A stretch of DNA of 64,000 nt from M3 sp045133615 (GTDB lineage: Bacteria; Bacteroidota; Bacteroidia; Bacteroidales; Muribaculaceae): positions 3,314 to 67,313 of the forward strand of contig JBGUUQ010000025.1 in NCBI GenBank assembly GCA_045133615.1, read 5' to 3'. Each line of letters opens with the position of its first letter. Positions within the stretch are counted from its first letter, which is position 1. The translations under genes were made by a program, and so were the position numbers. Shown here piece by piece: positions 34,997-44,361 of this stretch. The notes under the pieces were generated by a model that made no database searches, was not told the DNA's origin, and saw only the letters and a program-made list of their open reading frames with translations.

Positions 34997-35788
34997 ATGA
35001 ATATTCTTAAACTCCTCATTACAGCATCAATAATACTGATTTCGACCACAACAGTATCGGCCGAAAATCAAAGTGCGACAGAAATCATGGAAACCGGTAC
35101 ACGCATCGGTAAATTGTATTATAAGGCTCTTAGAGCAGAAGATACAGCCGGACAGAATGCTGCTCTTGCGGAATTTAACGAAATACTATCAACCATGCGC
35201 AACCAAGCCGACATCGACATCTTTACAGCAGCGTTCACACGAAGCAATATCGACATCTCTACTCCTGAAAAAGATGCCCGCCTCTACTCTCGTGCTGTCA
35301 TCAAAGCTACGCGTGCATGCGATTCTATCGGAGTGATCGATGCCAATGACATAGCTACAACAGTTATATTGTTATATAAAACAGAACGTCCGGTCGAGGA
35401 GGCTAAACAATATCACGACTACTATATGGCTGCAATCACGGCATCACAACTCGGATATGAAGCATCTGAAGCTAAAAGCGACGACATAAGCGCATCGATT
35501 CTCAACCATGCAGCAGAGCAGCGAGCCACATACGCCACCGACTCTGTTGCGGCAAAAATTTGGGACGATTGCATCGACTTTCATTCCATCCGCCTGTCGA
35601 GCATCGAAGAGGATGCTGCAAAATATGCCGACAGTCTCAAAGCGGCAACAAAAAGCGGTAGCCAAGAGCAACTTGATGCCACAGCACGCATCATTGGCTT
35701 TGTCTACGAACGTTATTATCTCGACCGCTCGGAAGCCGAAGCCAAGCAATTCAACGATCGCGTCAACGAACTTTACGAACAGCAGTAG
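34997..35788 (+). CDS. Secreted helical protein of unknown function
   Basis: I do not recognise this 263-aa protein. It has a signal peptide (residues 1-22, ending VSA) and is otherwise almost all helix, rich in Ala, Asp and Glu, with repeated segments that suggest a helical-repeat fold; it is probably periplasmic. It is divergent from the second DUF6377 gene, with about 150 bp between the starts holding -7 boxes on both strands, so a functional link is possible. The stop faces the convergent DUF4130 gene 9 bp away. Confidence 0.65.
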   Translation: MNILKLLITASIILISTTTVSAENQSATEIMETGTRIGKLYYKALRAEDTAGQNAALAEFNEILSTMRNQADIDIFTAAFTRSNIDISTPEKDARLYSRAVIKATRACDSIGVIDANDIATTVILLYKTERPVEEAKQYHDYYMAAITASQLGYEASEAKSDDISASILNHAAEQRATYATDSVAAKIWDDCIDFHSIRLSSIEEDAAKYADSLKAATKSGSQEQLDATARIIGFVYERYYLDRSEAEAKQFNDRVNELYEQQ

Positions 35789-35797
35789 CTACCCGTC

Positions 35798-36580
35798 TCA
35801 TCCGTTCTTTTCCGTCAGATATTTCCAAAACCTCACAGGCATATCCTGACGTTGCTTGCGCGGATTCGTCCGTTCCTTGATGGCAATGGCATCGAAATAA
35901 GTGCGCCACAAACGTTGGAAAAGCCTTTCATTTTCATCCATCAACTCATCCGACAATCTACCTGTCGCAATATGCGATAATGTCGACGGCAAAGTGACCA
36001 CACTCTCCCTTTCTCCGTCATAATAATATCCATAGTCGCGCAATCTGTCGTATATGAGAAATCGTTGGTCGGCAAATCTGTCGCGAAAGTGAGGTATTGC
36101 AATCGGCAATACATTATATATCGGCTCCATCATTGCAAAATATGTTCCGTCTGCCGCTTTCTGAAAGCGGGCAAATTGCAAAACCCGCAACCGTTCATGT
36201 CTCACCTTGCGACACATATTAGTCACTTCGAGAACATCAGAATCATTAAAATCAGTCTCAATGCTCCGCGCCTCTGCAAACATCTTGCACAAATAACGCA
36301 GCATGGGCATATCAAACTCGCGCTGCTCGCATAAAAACGCCGTTCCGAGAGCCGACAGCCCTGCTCCCGTCATCTTTCGCTGCAATCCTCGCCACACTCT
36401 CGAAGCCTTTTCCTCATCGGTCGTAATCGTCCGGCAGTCATCGGCAAACATAGGCCACGGCTCTCCGTGTCGCACAACATTTCGCGGCATAACCTTACAG
36501 GCAAACACGTCAAATGCCATAGTCAGCATCCCCTCCCACGTACCGTCATAACTGAATATCACGTCACTCATTGAAGTCAA
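35798..36580 (-). CDS. DUF4130/TIGR03915-family putative DNA repair protein
   Basis: This 260-aa protein matches the TIGR03915 family: it begins near FSYDGTWEGML, and its C-terminal half is the DUF4130 domain (YFAMMEPIYNVLPIAIPHFRDRFADQ, then the DYGYYYDG segment). The family is always found with the radical-SAM protein encoded just upstream and is thought to act in DNA repair or modification; the reaction is not known. The start overlaps the upstream gene by 17 bp (or 8 bp from Met 36571), which implies coupling. Confidence 0.9.
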   Translation of the reverse strand: MTSMSDVIFSYDGTWEGMLTMAFDVFACKVMPRNVVRHGEPWPMFADDCRTITTDEEKASRVWRGLQRKMTGAGLSALGTAFLCEQREFDMPMLRYLCKMFAEARSIETDFNDSDVLEVTNMCRKVRHERLRVLQFARFQKAADGTYFAMMEPIYNVLPIAIPHFRDRFADQRFLIYDRLRDYGYYYDGERESVVTLPSTLSHIATGRLSDELMDENERLFQRLWRTYFDAIAIKERTNPRKQRQDMPVRFWKYLTEKNG

Positions 36581-37823
36581 GCGTAAGTTGCAAACTGTTT
36601 TTCTCTCCGCTCCGCATAGTCAACTGTCGTCGCACATATTCGGGTGAAACATCGGCCACACACGGAGCCTGTAACTCTCCGCAGGTAATGAAATAACGTG
36701 CTCGTTTCAGAACCACCCCCATTCGTTTCAGACTCTCTGTCGTGACACGGCTTTGTCGGCGGGCATTCACTATCAGCGTTGCCGACCTCACCCCGATGCC
36801 TGGTACGCGTACAATCATCTCATAGTCAGCCTTATTAATATCAATCGGGAATACTTCGGGATGGCGCAATGCCCACGCAAGCTTAGGGTCTACTTCCAAA
36901 TCCAAATCCGGATATACATCATCCACAATTTCATCCACTTTAAAGCCGTAAAATCGCATCAACCAATCAGCCTGATATAAACGATTCTCCCTTACCAACG
37001 GCGGTTGCTTCAATACCGGAAGCCGAGAGTCGTAAGTATTGACCGACACATAGCCCGAATAATACACACGTCGCATCGTAGGCTGCGCATACAATGCACT
37101 CGACAGCCGCAAAATATCGCGGTCGCGTTCAGGCGATGCCCCAACAATCATTTGTGTACTTTGTCCGGCTGGCACAAATCGCGGAGCGTGGCGATACTTC
37201 CGTCTGTCCTCCTTATTCTCAAGCACACCTTGCCTGATAAACGACATCGGTTGGTACACACTTTTATAATCTTTTTCCGGAGCGAGGAATTTAAGTGACT
37301 TTTCGTTGGGAATTTCGATATTCACACTCATTCGGTCGGCATATAGTCCTGCCTCATTGACCAACTCACGCGAAGCTCCCGGAATACTCTTTAAATGGAT
37401 ATATCCGTTAAATCGATGAATCGTATGCAAATCTTTCGCCACACGCACAAGCCGTTCCATCGTGTAATCCGGATTTCGTACCACCCCCGAACTCAAAAAC
37501 AATCCCTCGATATAATTTCTGCGGTAGAACTCTATCGTTATCTCTACAAGTTCACTCACCGACAGCGTAGCACGTCTTATATCGTTACTGCGACGATTGA
37601 TACAATAAGCACAGTCGTATATACAATAATTGGTCAACATCACTTTCAACAGGGATATACATCGCCCGTCGGCAGCAAAACTATGACAAATACCCACTCC
37701 GCCGACCGTATTGCCGATTCCTCCCGATCTGTTGCTACGCACCGTCCCGCTCGACGAACACGACACATCGTATTTCGCCGATTCCGCAAGAATTTTCAGT
37801 TTATCAAGAGTCTGCTCGGTCAT
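36564..37823 (-). CDS. Putative DNA repair/modification radical SAM protein (TIGR03916 family)
   Basis: This 419-aa enzyme has a radical-SAM cluster motif CxxxCxxC at about Cys67, Cys71 and Cys74 (CIYDCAYC), and a C-terminal helix-hairpin-helix (VPGIGVRSATLIVNAR) that should bind DNA. It pairs with the DUF4130 protein in a two-gene operon. The start at 37823 (MTEQTLDKL) fits the family N-terminus; the frame runs open to 37868, but that would include the promoter. Confidence 0.92.
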   Translation of the reverse strand: MTEQTLDKLKILAESAKYDVSCSSSGTVRSNRSGGIGNTVGGVGICHSFAADGRCISLLKVMLTNYCIYDCAYCINRRSNDIRRATLSVSELVEITIEFYRRNYIEGLFLSSGVVRNPDYTMERLVRVAKDLHTIHRFNGYIHLKSIPGASRELVNEAGLYADRMSVNIEIPNEKSLKFLAPEKDYKSVYQPMSFIRQGVLENKEDRRKYRHAPRFVPAGQSTQMIVGASPERDRDILRLSSALYAQPTMRRVYYSGYVSVNTYDSRLPVLKQPPLVRENRLYQADWLMRFYGFKVDEIVDDVYPDLDLEVDPKLAWALRHPEVFPIDINKADYEMIVRVPGIGVRSATLIVNARRQSRVTTESLKRMGVVLKRARYFITCGELQAPCVADVSPEYVRRQLTMRSGEKNSLQLTLDFNE

Positions 37824-37831
37824 ATTGACTG

Positions 37832-37862
37832 CAAAGATAGCATCACAACCACCAAAATTCAA
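37832..37862 (-). promoter_or_regulatory. Promoter of the radical-SAM/DUF4130 operon
   Basis: On the minus strand TTG (37860-37862), a 20-bp spacer and TATCTTTG (37832-37839) match the consensus. The -7 box ends 9 nt before the ATG, so the mRNA would be nearly leaderless. Confidence 0.75.
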
Positions 37863-38030
37863 GCACACAAAAGTTAAACATATCTTAATCGACTCATTTT
37901 TAAAGCGAGCAAAAACGCTTGATTATTCGCATAATTGTAAATTCTTTCTCAATTTTTTCGACCGAGCACTTTTATTTTGATACTAAATGTAGTAATTTTG
38001 CAGCTAATATAAAAAACAAGATAACAGACA

Positions 38031-39230
38031 ATGCCAAATATATCCGAACGAGGCAAAATAATGCCCGCCTCGCCTATACGTAAGTTGGTACCGCTATCAA
38101 ACGAAGCAAAAGCTCGTGGCGTAAAAGTATATCATCTGAATATCGGGCAACCCGACATTCCCACTCCGGAAGTAGCACTTGAAGCAGTCCGCAACATTGA
38201 CCGCAAGATTCTCGAATACAGTCCCTCCGACGGTCTCCTTTCATTGCGTCAAAAATTGCAGACTTACTACAAACGATTCAACATCGATGTAGATGTCGAC
38301 GATATTATCGTCACCACCGGTGGTTCCGAAGCCGTGCTGTTTGCATTCATGGCAACCCTCGACCCCGGCGATGAAATTATTGTCCCGGAACCGGCCTACG
38401 CCAACTACATGGCATTTGCCATATCTGCCGGAGCAAAGATTGTCACCGTTCCCTCAAGTATCGAAGACGGCTTTGCCCTTCCCCCTATCGAAAAGTTCGA
38501 AGAGCTTATCAACGAACGCACAAAAGGTATCTTGATATGCAACCCGAACAACCCGACCGGTTATCTCTACACTCAAAAAGAGATGAATCAGCTTCGCGAT
38601 ATTGTGAAGAAATACGACCTCTTCCTTTATTCCGACGAAGTATATCGCGAATTTTGCTACACCGGTGCTCCATATATATCGGCATTCCATCTCAAAGGCA
38701 TTGAAAATCAAGTCGTACTCATCGACTCCGTATCTAAACGATACAACGAATGCGGTATTCGCATCGGAGCCATCATCACCAAGCATAAAGAGCTGAAACA
38801 GAATGTAATGAAATTCTGTCAGGCACGTTTGAGCCCCCCCTTGTTGGGACAAATAGTTGCTGAAGCATCTATCGACGCACCTGCCGACTATATGCTCATG
38901 GCTTACAACGAATATGTCGAACGCCGTAAATATCTTATCGACGGTCTCAACAAAATCCCCGGATGCTACTCACCTATCCCCATGGGAGCATTTTACACCG
39001 TAGTAAAACTTCCGGTCGATGATGCCGACAAATTCTGCGAATGGTGCTTGAGCAGTTTTGAATATGAAGGACAAACCGTATTCATGGCTCCCGCTTCCGG
39101 ATTCTATACCACACCGGGCGTAGGACGCAATGAAGTGCGCATGGCCTATGTGCTTAAGAAAGAAGATCTTGCCAAGGCCCTTAAAGTTCTCGCCAAAGCA
39201 CTTGAGGCCTATCCCGGTCGCACTCTATGA
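38031..39230 (+). CDS. PLP-dependent class I/II aminotransferase (aspartate aminotransferase-like)
   Basis: This 399-aa fold-type I enzyme moves amino groups between amino and keto acids in the cytoplasm. It shows the substrate loop NIGQPDIPTP, the PLP-phosphate region TTGGSEA, the NPNNPTG motif, the Asp/Tyr in LYSDEVY and the Schiff-base Lys in SVSKRYNECGIRIG. The exact substrate is not certain. Its stop overlaps the start of the next gene (ATGA). A TAATTTTG (37993-38000) lies upstream without a good -33 box. Confidence 0.92.
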   Translation: MPNISERGKIMPASPIRKLVPLSNEAKARGVKVYHLNIGQPDIPTPEVALEAVRNIDRKILEYSPSDGLLSLRQKLQTYYKRFNIDVDVDDIIVTTGGSEAVLFAFMATLDPGDEIIVPEPAYANYMAFAISAGAKIVTVPSSIEDGFALPPIEKFEELINERTKGILICNPNNPTGYLYTQKEMNQLRDIVKKYDLFLYSDEVYREFCYTGAPYISAFHLKGIENQVVLIDSVSKRYNECGIRIGAIITKHKELKQNVMKFCQARLSPPLLGQIVAEASIDAPADYMLMAYNEYVERRKYLIDGLNKIPGCYSPIPMGAFYTVVKLPVDDADKFCEWCLSSFEYEGQTVFMAPASGFYTTPGVGRNEVRMAYVLKKEDLAKALKVLAKALEAYPGRTL

Positions 39231-40480
39231 AATTTGAAATCTTTCTCTCCCGCCGTTTACGATTGAGTCGTGATAACGGCAAAGCCACATCTCCCAGCAT
39301 CTATATTGCCGTCATAGGGATTGCTCTTGCATTGGTAATCATGATGTTGGCGATATGTATCGTGCTTGGATTCAAGCATGAAATTCGCGATAAAGTGATG
39401 GGATTTGACGCACATATCACCGTCAATCCCACTCCCGGGTACGGCGACGGGAAAGATGGTAATTTCATCAATTTTACCGATTCTCTACGCGATATAATCA
39501 CAACGGCAATACCTGTAGAAAGTCTGACTTTGTCGCTCGACCAACCGGGAATGCTGAAAACCGACAACGATTTCAAAGGTATAATCATGCGCGGCATGGC
39601 AGCCGACAACGATTGGACATTCCTCCGCTCCAACCTATCGGAAGGCGAAATCCCCGACTACACCATCGCTGAGAACAAAAACAAAGTGGTTATATCCCGC
39701 GCAATGGCATCGGCACTCGGCCTAAATGTCGATGACAAAGTCCATGCATATTTCTTTTTAAACAACAATGTCAGAGCACGCAATCTCGAAATTGCAGGAA
39801 TTTACGACACCCATTTCAGCGACTACGACAACATCTATCTGTTTGCATCCATCGCATTACCGCAAGGGCTTAACGATGTTGACACATCCTACGGCACCCG
39901 CATCGAATTGCGCATAGCCGACACCGACAATATCGACACCGACACTTATGCCCTACAAGAATCGCTCGCACAAGCATGCTACAACAACACGTTGGCAAAA
40001 CTATATACGGTCGATAACGTCCACCGCACCGGTATGCTATATTTCAATTGGCTTGAACTACTTGACATGAATGTAGTGGTAATACTGATTCTCATGGCCG
40101 TTGTATCCGGGTTTACGCTTATCTCAAGCCTTTTCATTCTGATTCTCGAAAGAGTCAATATGATTGGTATAATGAAAGCTCTCGGAGCGACAGATATGCA
40201 GATAAGCCGCATATTCATATACATGGCTGAAAAATTAGTCTTGATAGGGCTGGTATTCGGCAACGTCATAGGCATTGGATTAGTGCTGCTACAAGACCGC
40301 TTACATCTCCTCTCGCTCGACCCCGACGCATATTATCTCAATTATGTCCCAATCGAAATAAATTGGTGGTACATCATATTGCTTAATTTTGGCATAATTA
40401 TTGCATCTTACACAATGTTGCTGCTTCCGTCTCGGTTGATATCAAAAATATCACCCTCGACAGCAATAAGATATGAATAA
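39227..40480 (+). CDS. LolC/E-like ABC transporter permease (FtsX/MacB family)
   Basis: This 417-aa inner-membrane protein has one N-terminal helix (about 24-47), a MacB-like periplasmic domain, and three C-terminal helices (about 275-410) with an FtsX core (MNVVVILILMAVVSGFTLISSLFILILERVNMIGIMKALG in part). This is the layout of LolC/LolE, which release lipoproteins from the inner membrane. The matching ATPase (LolD) is not nearby. It is coupled to the aminotransferase gene by a 4-bp overlap. Confidence 0.85.
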   Translation: MKFEIFLSRRLRLSRDNGKATSPSIYIAVIGIALALVIMMLAICIVLGFKHEIRDKVMGFDAHITVNPTPGYGDGKDGNFINFTDSLRDIITTAIPVESLTLSLDQPGMLKTDNDFKGIIMRGMAADNDWTFLRSNLSEGEIPDYTIAENKNKVVISRAMASALGLNVDDKVHAYFFLNNNVRARNLEIAGIYDTHFSDYDNIYLFASIALPQGLNDVDTSYGTRIELRIADTDNIDTDTYALQESLAQACYNNTLAKLYTVDNVHRTGMLYFNWLELLDMNVVVILILMAVVSGFTLISSLFILILERVNMIGIMKALGATDMQISRIFIYMAEKLVLIGLVFGNVIGIGLVLLQDRLHLLSLDPDAYYLNYVPIEINWWYIILLNFGIIIASYTMLLLPSRLISKISPSTAIRYE

Positions 40481-40614
40481 TTCAAAAAATTCTGTGCATA
40501 CAACCCGACGAGTTATAAAAATTGTTGACAACTGAGCAAACAATCACCCGTCGTAAATGGTTGAGCAAGAAAAATTCCATATATTTGTAAACATATTTGA
40601 TTAATACAATATAA

Positions 40615-40974
40615 ATGACAAAAGCAAACGATATCGTAAGGCTGATAACCGAAGGAATTCAAGAACGAAAAGGAAAGAAAATCACCCACGTGGACCTAAC
40701 CTCCATTGAATCCGCTGCCGCACAACACTTCATCATATGCGAAGGCTCATCGTCGATGCAGGTTTCGGCCATTGCCGACAGTGTACGCGAATACGTACGC
40801 GAAAACTCCGGTATCAAACCTTACAATTACGACGGCTATCAAAATTCACAATGGATCGTCATAGACTACGGCGATACTTTTGTACACATATTCCTCCCCG
40901 ACATTCGTCAATACTACAATCTTGAAGAATTGTGGAGCGATGCAGTAATCAACGAAATTCCCGATTTAGATTAA
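40615..40974 (+). CDS. rsfS: Ribosome silencing factor RsfS
   Basis: This 119-aa protein binds L14 (uL14) and blocks subunit joining under starvation. It shows the family pattern: KKITHVDLTSIESAAAQHFIICEGSSSMQVSAIAD, then WIVIDYGDTFVHIFLPDIRQYYNLEELW. The length is normal. It begins a unit with ftsH, 15 bp upstream of it. A TATATTTG box (40580-40587) lies 27 bp before the ATG. Confidence 0.95.
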   Translation: MTKANDIVRLITEGIQERKGKKITHVDLTSIESAAAQHFIICEGSSSMQVSAIADSVREYVRENSGIKPYNYDGYQNSQWIVIDYGDTFVHIFLPDIRQYYNLEELWSDAVINEIPDLD

Positions 40975-40989
40975 TCTCATTTAACCGAT

Positions 40990-43002
40990 ATGGAAGCCCC
41001 AAAGAAAAAAACGATTAAATTCAGCCTATATTGGATGTATGCCATCGTGCTTATATTCATTCTCGGTATGTATTATTTAGATGGTAATAACACTATCGAA
41101 AAAGAAGTAAGCTACAAAGATTTTGAGAAATATATATCTGAGGGTGGTGTGGAAAGTATCACCATCTATTCAAATAAAGAGGAGGCTACTGCCCTTCTCT
41201 CCGACTCTTTAGCCGCCAAGATTTTTCCGCAATTTAATGCCGGCGAAAAGATGAAAGGATACCTCAAAACGACAACCCCCTCTGCCGATAAACTCCAAGA
41301 CCATATTGACAAGTGGGAAGCTGAGGGCGTATTCTCCGGAGATGTAAAATATGAAAGATCCAGTGAATTTGGATCTATACTTATGACTTTCGGACCTTTC
41401 ATTCTGCTCATTGTGTTCTGGCTCTTCATTATGAAGCGCATGTCGGGCAAAGATGGTGGTGCAGGCGGAGTTTTCAGTGTCGGAAAATCGAAAGCACAGA
41501 TATTTGATAAAGATGGAGCCATACAGGTTTCATTTAAAGATGTAGCCGGTCTTTCCGAAGCAAAAACCGAAGTTGCCGAAATCGTCGAATTTCTCAAAAA
41601 TCCGCAACGCTACACCGACCTCGGTGGTCGTATTCCGAAAGGAGCACTCCTTGTAGGTCCTCCCGGAACCGGTAAGACCCTTCTTGCCAAAGCTGTTGCC
41701 GGTGAAGCCAACGTGCCATTTTTCTCGCTTTCAGGCTCTGATTTCGTTGAAATGTTTGTCGGAGTGGGAGCCTCGCGTGTTCGCGACCTTTTCCGTCAGG
41801 CAAAAGAAAAAGCCCCCTGTATCGTATTCATCGATGAAATCGATGCTGTAGGTAGAGCTCGTGGCAAGAATCCCAACATGGGAGCCAACGATGAGCGCGA
41901 AAACACGCTCAACCAGCTTCTCACCGAGATGGACGGCTTCGGAGCCAACAGCGGCGTAATAATACTTGCAGCCACCAACCGCGCCGACATTCTCGACAAA
42001 GCATTGCTCCGAGCCGGACGCTTCGACCGTCAGATCTACGTCGAACTACCCGACCTTAACGACCGTGTAGCCATTTTCAATGTACATCTACGCAAAATCA
42101 AGACAGATGACACTGTCGATGTAGACTTGTTGGCTCGCCAAACTCCGGGATTCTCCGGTGCCGACATCGCAAACGTGTGTAACGAAGCTGCACTCATTGC
42201 AGCACGCCAAAATAAAGAGTATGTTCAGCGACAAGACTTCATGGATGCCGTCGACCGCATCATCGGCGGTCTTGAAAAACGCTCTAAAATCACCACCGAC
42301 GAGGAAAAACGTTCGATTGCCATACACGAGGCCGGTCATGCATCCTTGTCATGGCATCTCCGCTACGGCAATCCGCTTATCAAGGTGACCATCGTGCCAC
42401 GAGGCAAAGCTCTCGGTGCTGCATGGTATTTGCCCGAAGAACGCCAAATCACCCCCACTCAGGCTCTTCTCGATGAGATATGCTCATTGCTTGGCGGTCG
42501 TGCGGCTGAAGAGCTGTTTATCGGACACATCTCTACCGGAGCTGCCAACGACCTCGAACGAGCCACTAAATTTGCATATGCAATGGTGGTTTACTATGGA
42601 ATGAGCGAAAAACTCCCCAACCTCAGCTACTACGACTCTACCGGTCAGGAGTACGGATTCTCCAAGCCATATAGCGAAGAGCGAGCAAAGGAAATCGACG
42701 AAGAGGTGTCGCGCATTGTCAACGAACAATATGCCCGCGCCAAACAAATGCTTTCGGAATTGGCCGACGGGCACAACCAACTTGCCGAAGTATTGCTCAC
42801 ACGCGAAGTGATTTTCACGGAAGATGTAGAGCATATTTTCGGAAAACGAAAGTGGGCATCGCGCACAGAAGAGATTCTTGCTGCCAAAGAAGTCGAACCG
42901 ATTGAAGAGGAACAAAAGCCGACCGAATCGACAGATGAAGAATCGGAATCGACCGATGAGCAGACTACGCCGACGGCAATGCCCCCAATCCCCCAAAAGT
43001 AG
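40990..43002 (+). CDS. ftsH: ATP-dependent zinc metalloprotease FtsH
   Basis: This 670-aa membrane AAA protease degrades unstable membrane and cytoplasmic proteins. It has two transmembrane helices (about 11-30 and 133-152) around a periplasmic domain, then Walker A (VGPPGTGKTLLAKA), Walker B (IVFIDEIDAVG), the SRH (RADILDKALLRAGRFDRQ) and the zinc-binding HEAGH. An acidic Glu/Thr-rich tail of about 35 residues ends the protein. Order and length are normal for Bacteroidetes. Confidence 0.97.
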   Translation: MEAPKKKTIKFSLYWMYAIVLIFILGMYYLDGNNTIEKEVSYKDFEKYISEGGVESITIYSNKEEATALLSDSLAAKIFPQFNAGEKMKGYLKTTTPSADKLQDHIDKWEAEGVFSGDVKYERSSEFGSILMTFGPFILLIVFWLFIMKRMSGKDGGAGGVFSVGKSKAQIFDKDGAIQVSFKDVAGLSEAKTEVAEIVEFLKNPQRYTDLGGRIPKGALLVGPPGTGKTLLAKAVAGEANVPFFSLSGSDFVEMFVGVGASRVRDLFRQAKEKAPCIVFIDEIDAVGRARGKNPNMGANDERENTLNQLLTEMDGFGANSGVIILAATNRADILDKALLRAGRFDRQIYVELPDLNDRVAIFNVHLRKIKTDDTVDVDLLARQTPGFSGADIANVCNEAALIAARQNKEYVQRQDFMDAVDRIIGGLEKRSKITTDEEKRSIAIHEAGHASLSWHLRYGNPLIKVTIVPRGKALGAAWYLPEERQITPTQALLDEICSLLGGRAAEELFIGHISTGAANDLERATKFAYAMVVYYGMSEKLPNLSYYDSTGQEYGFSKPYSEERAKEIDEEVSRIVNEQYARAKQMLSELADGHNQLAEVLLTREVIFTEDVEHIFGKRKWASRTEEILAAKEVEPIEEEQKPTESTDEESESTDEQTTPTAMPPIPQK

Positions 43003-43024
43003 ATGATTGTTGTCGATAATACCA

Positions 43025-43059
43025 AAAGCCATGTCAAACCACTCATTTGACGTGGCTTT
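43025..43059 (+). terminator. Intrinsic terminator after ftsH
   Basis: A 14-bp stem with one G-T pair (43025-43038 with 43046-43059, 7-nt loop) is followed by CATTTTG, which is also the -33 box of the next promoter. Confidence 0.8.
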
Positions 43060-43062
43060 CAT

Positions 43063-43093
43063 TTTGTCGGACCCCACAATCTGCGTATCTTTG
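43063..43093 (+). promoter_or_regulatory. Promoter of the OMP85-type barrel gene
   Basis: TTTG (43063-43066), a 19-bp spacer and TATCTTTG (43086-43093) match the consensus. It abuts the ftsH terminator with almost no spare sequence. Confidence 0.8.
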
Positions 43094-43137
43094 TACTATA
43101 ATTAAACGATTCTGAATTTTCGTTGTTTTTGATATTG

Positions 43138-44361
43138 ATGAAAGCATTTCTAACGCTGATTATTTTAGGTTTGTCGTTCCACTGCGCATGGTCACAGGAC
43201 AGTGACTCCACGCAAGTGGCAACAGCTTCCACCAATACCGTAAATACCTCCTCTACCGAATATGCCGATTCAATCGGAATATTGCGTAAGACTCCCGAAT
43301 GGGCGCGTAAATACTTGTCGTCGCTCATCCGAGGAAATGTGGATCGCACTCACGAGAAAAAACTCGACATCAGTTTTGCAGTAACACCATCTTACACCCG
43401 TGAAGCCGGCTTCGGCATAGGTGGTGCTGCTACCGGGTTGTATCGCATCGACCGCAACGATTCTATCTTACAACCGAGCGATATATTCATGTCGATTAAC
43501 GCATCGCTCAATAAATTCTACGTTCTTACGCTTAAAGGCAACAATCTGTTTCCCGACCATCGTTCACGACTCAGTTATAAAATCGAAATATATCGGAAAT
43601 CACTTGATTTCTGGGGTATAACATCGGAAGAAACGGCCAATAATCCAAAATCAAAATACGACCGACGGCAGATTGACCTTCAAGCCGAATACGTATATCG
43701 TCTCACTCACAATTTTTATTTCGGTGCACAGATTCGAGCAAACTATACCGACGCCCGATGCCTGCATAACCCCGAATATTTGCTTGGAGAACGACCGCAA
43801 TACTATGTGACCGGAGTCGGTGTATCCTTTGAATTCGATACTCGCGACAACCTCCTCACCCCTACCCGCGGTGTTCATGTAGCATATAAGCCTATGGTTT
43901 ATGCAAAACCGCTCGGCAATGCTCCGGCATCATTTTTCAGCCACTCACTCATTGTCAACGGCTATATCGGTTTATGGAAAAATTCAATATTGGCGCTCGA
44001 TTGGTACACCAAATTCAATAGTGCCAACACTCCGTGGACGATGAAAGAAATGCTTGCATCCGACGGCATTCGTATGCGAGGTTATTATATGGGCTCATAC
44101 ATGGACAACAGTCAGGTTGCCGTACAGGGCGAAATACGACAGCATGTATGGCGTCGATTGGGATTCACCGTTTGGGGAGGTGGAGCCACCGTATTCCATT
44201 CTATCAAAGAATTGAGAGAAAAGGATATTAAACCCGAATGGCTATACAACGTCGGAGTCGGTCTGCGTTTCGAGTTCAAACACAACGTAAATGCCCGCAT
44301 CGACTACGGATTTGGTAAAAACACCTCAGGATTGGTATTTGCCATCGGCGAAGCATTTTAA
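43138..44361 (+). CDS. OMP85/BamA-type outer-membrane barrel without POTRA domains
   Basis: This 407-aa protein has a signal peptide ending AWSQ (about residue 20) and then a beta-barrel of the bacterial surface antigen (D15) type: EFDTRDNLLTPTRGVHVAYKP is the characteristic strand motif, and the C-terminus ends in Phe. A linker of about 60 residues replaces the POTRA repeats, so it is not BamA itself. Patatin-free small barrels of this kind occur in Bacteroidales with unknown roles. The Met at 43138 is chosen because it directly precedes the signal peptide. The 3' end overlaps the convergent tatD-like gene by 4 bp. Confidence 0.82.
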   Translation: MKAFLTLIILGLSFHCAWSQDSDSTQVATASTNTVNTSSTEYADSIGILRKTPEWARKYLSSLIRGNVDRTHEKKLDISFAVTPSYTREAGFGIGGAATGLYRIDRNDSILQPSDIFMSINASLNKFYVLTLKGNNLFPDHRSRLSYKIEIYRKSLDFWGITSEETANNPKSKYDRRQIDLQAEYVYRLTHNFYFGAQIRANYTDARCLHNPEYLLGERPQYYVTGVGVSFEFDTRDNLLTPTRGVHVAYKPMVYAKPLGNAPASFFSHSLIVNGYIGLWKNSILALDWYTKFNSANTPWTMKEMLASDGIRMRGYYMGSYMDNSQVAVQGEIRQHVWRRLGFTVWGGGATVFHSIKELREKDIKPEWLYNVGVGLRFEFKHNVNARIDYGFGKNTSGLVFAIGEAF

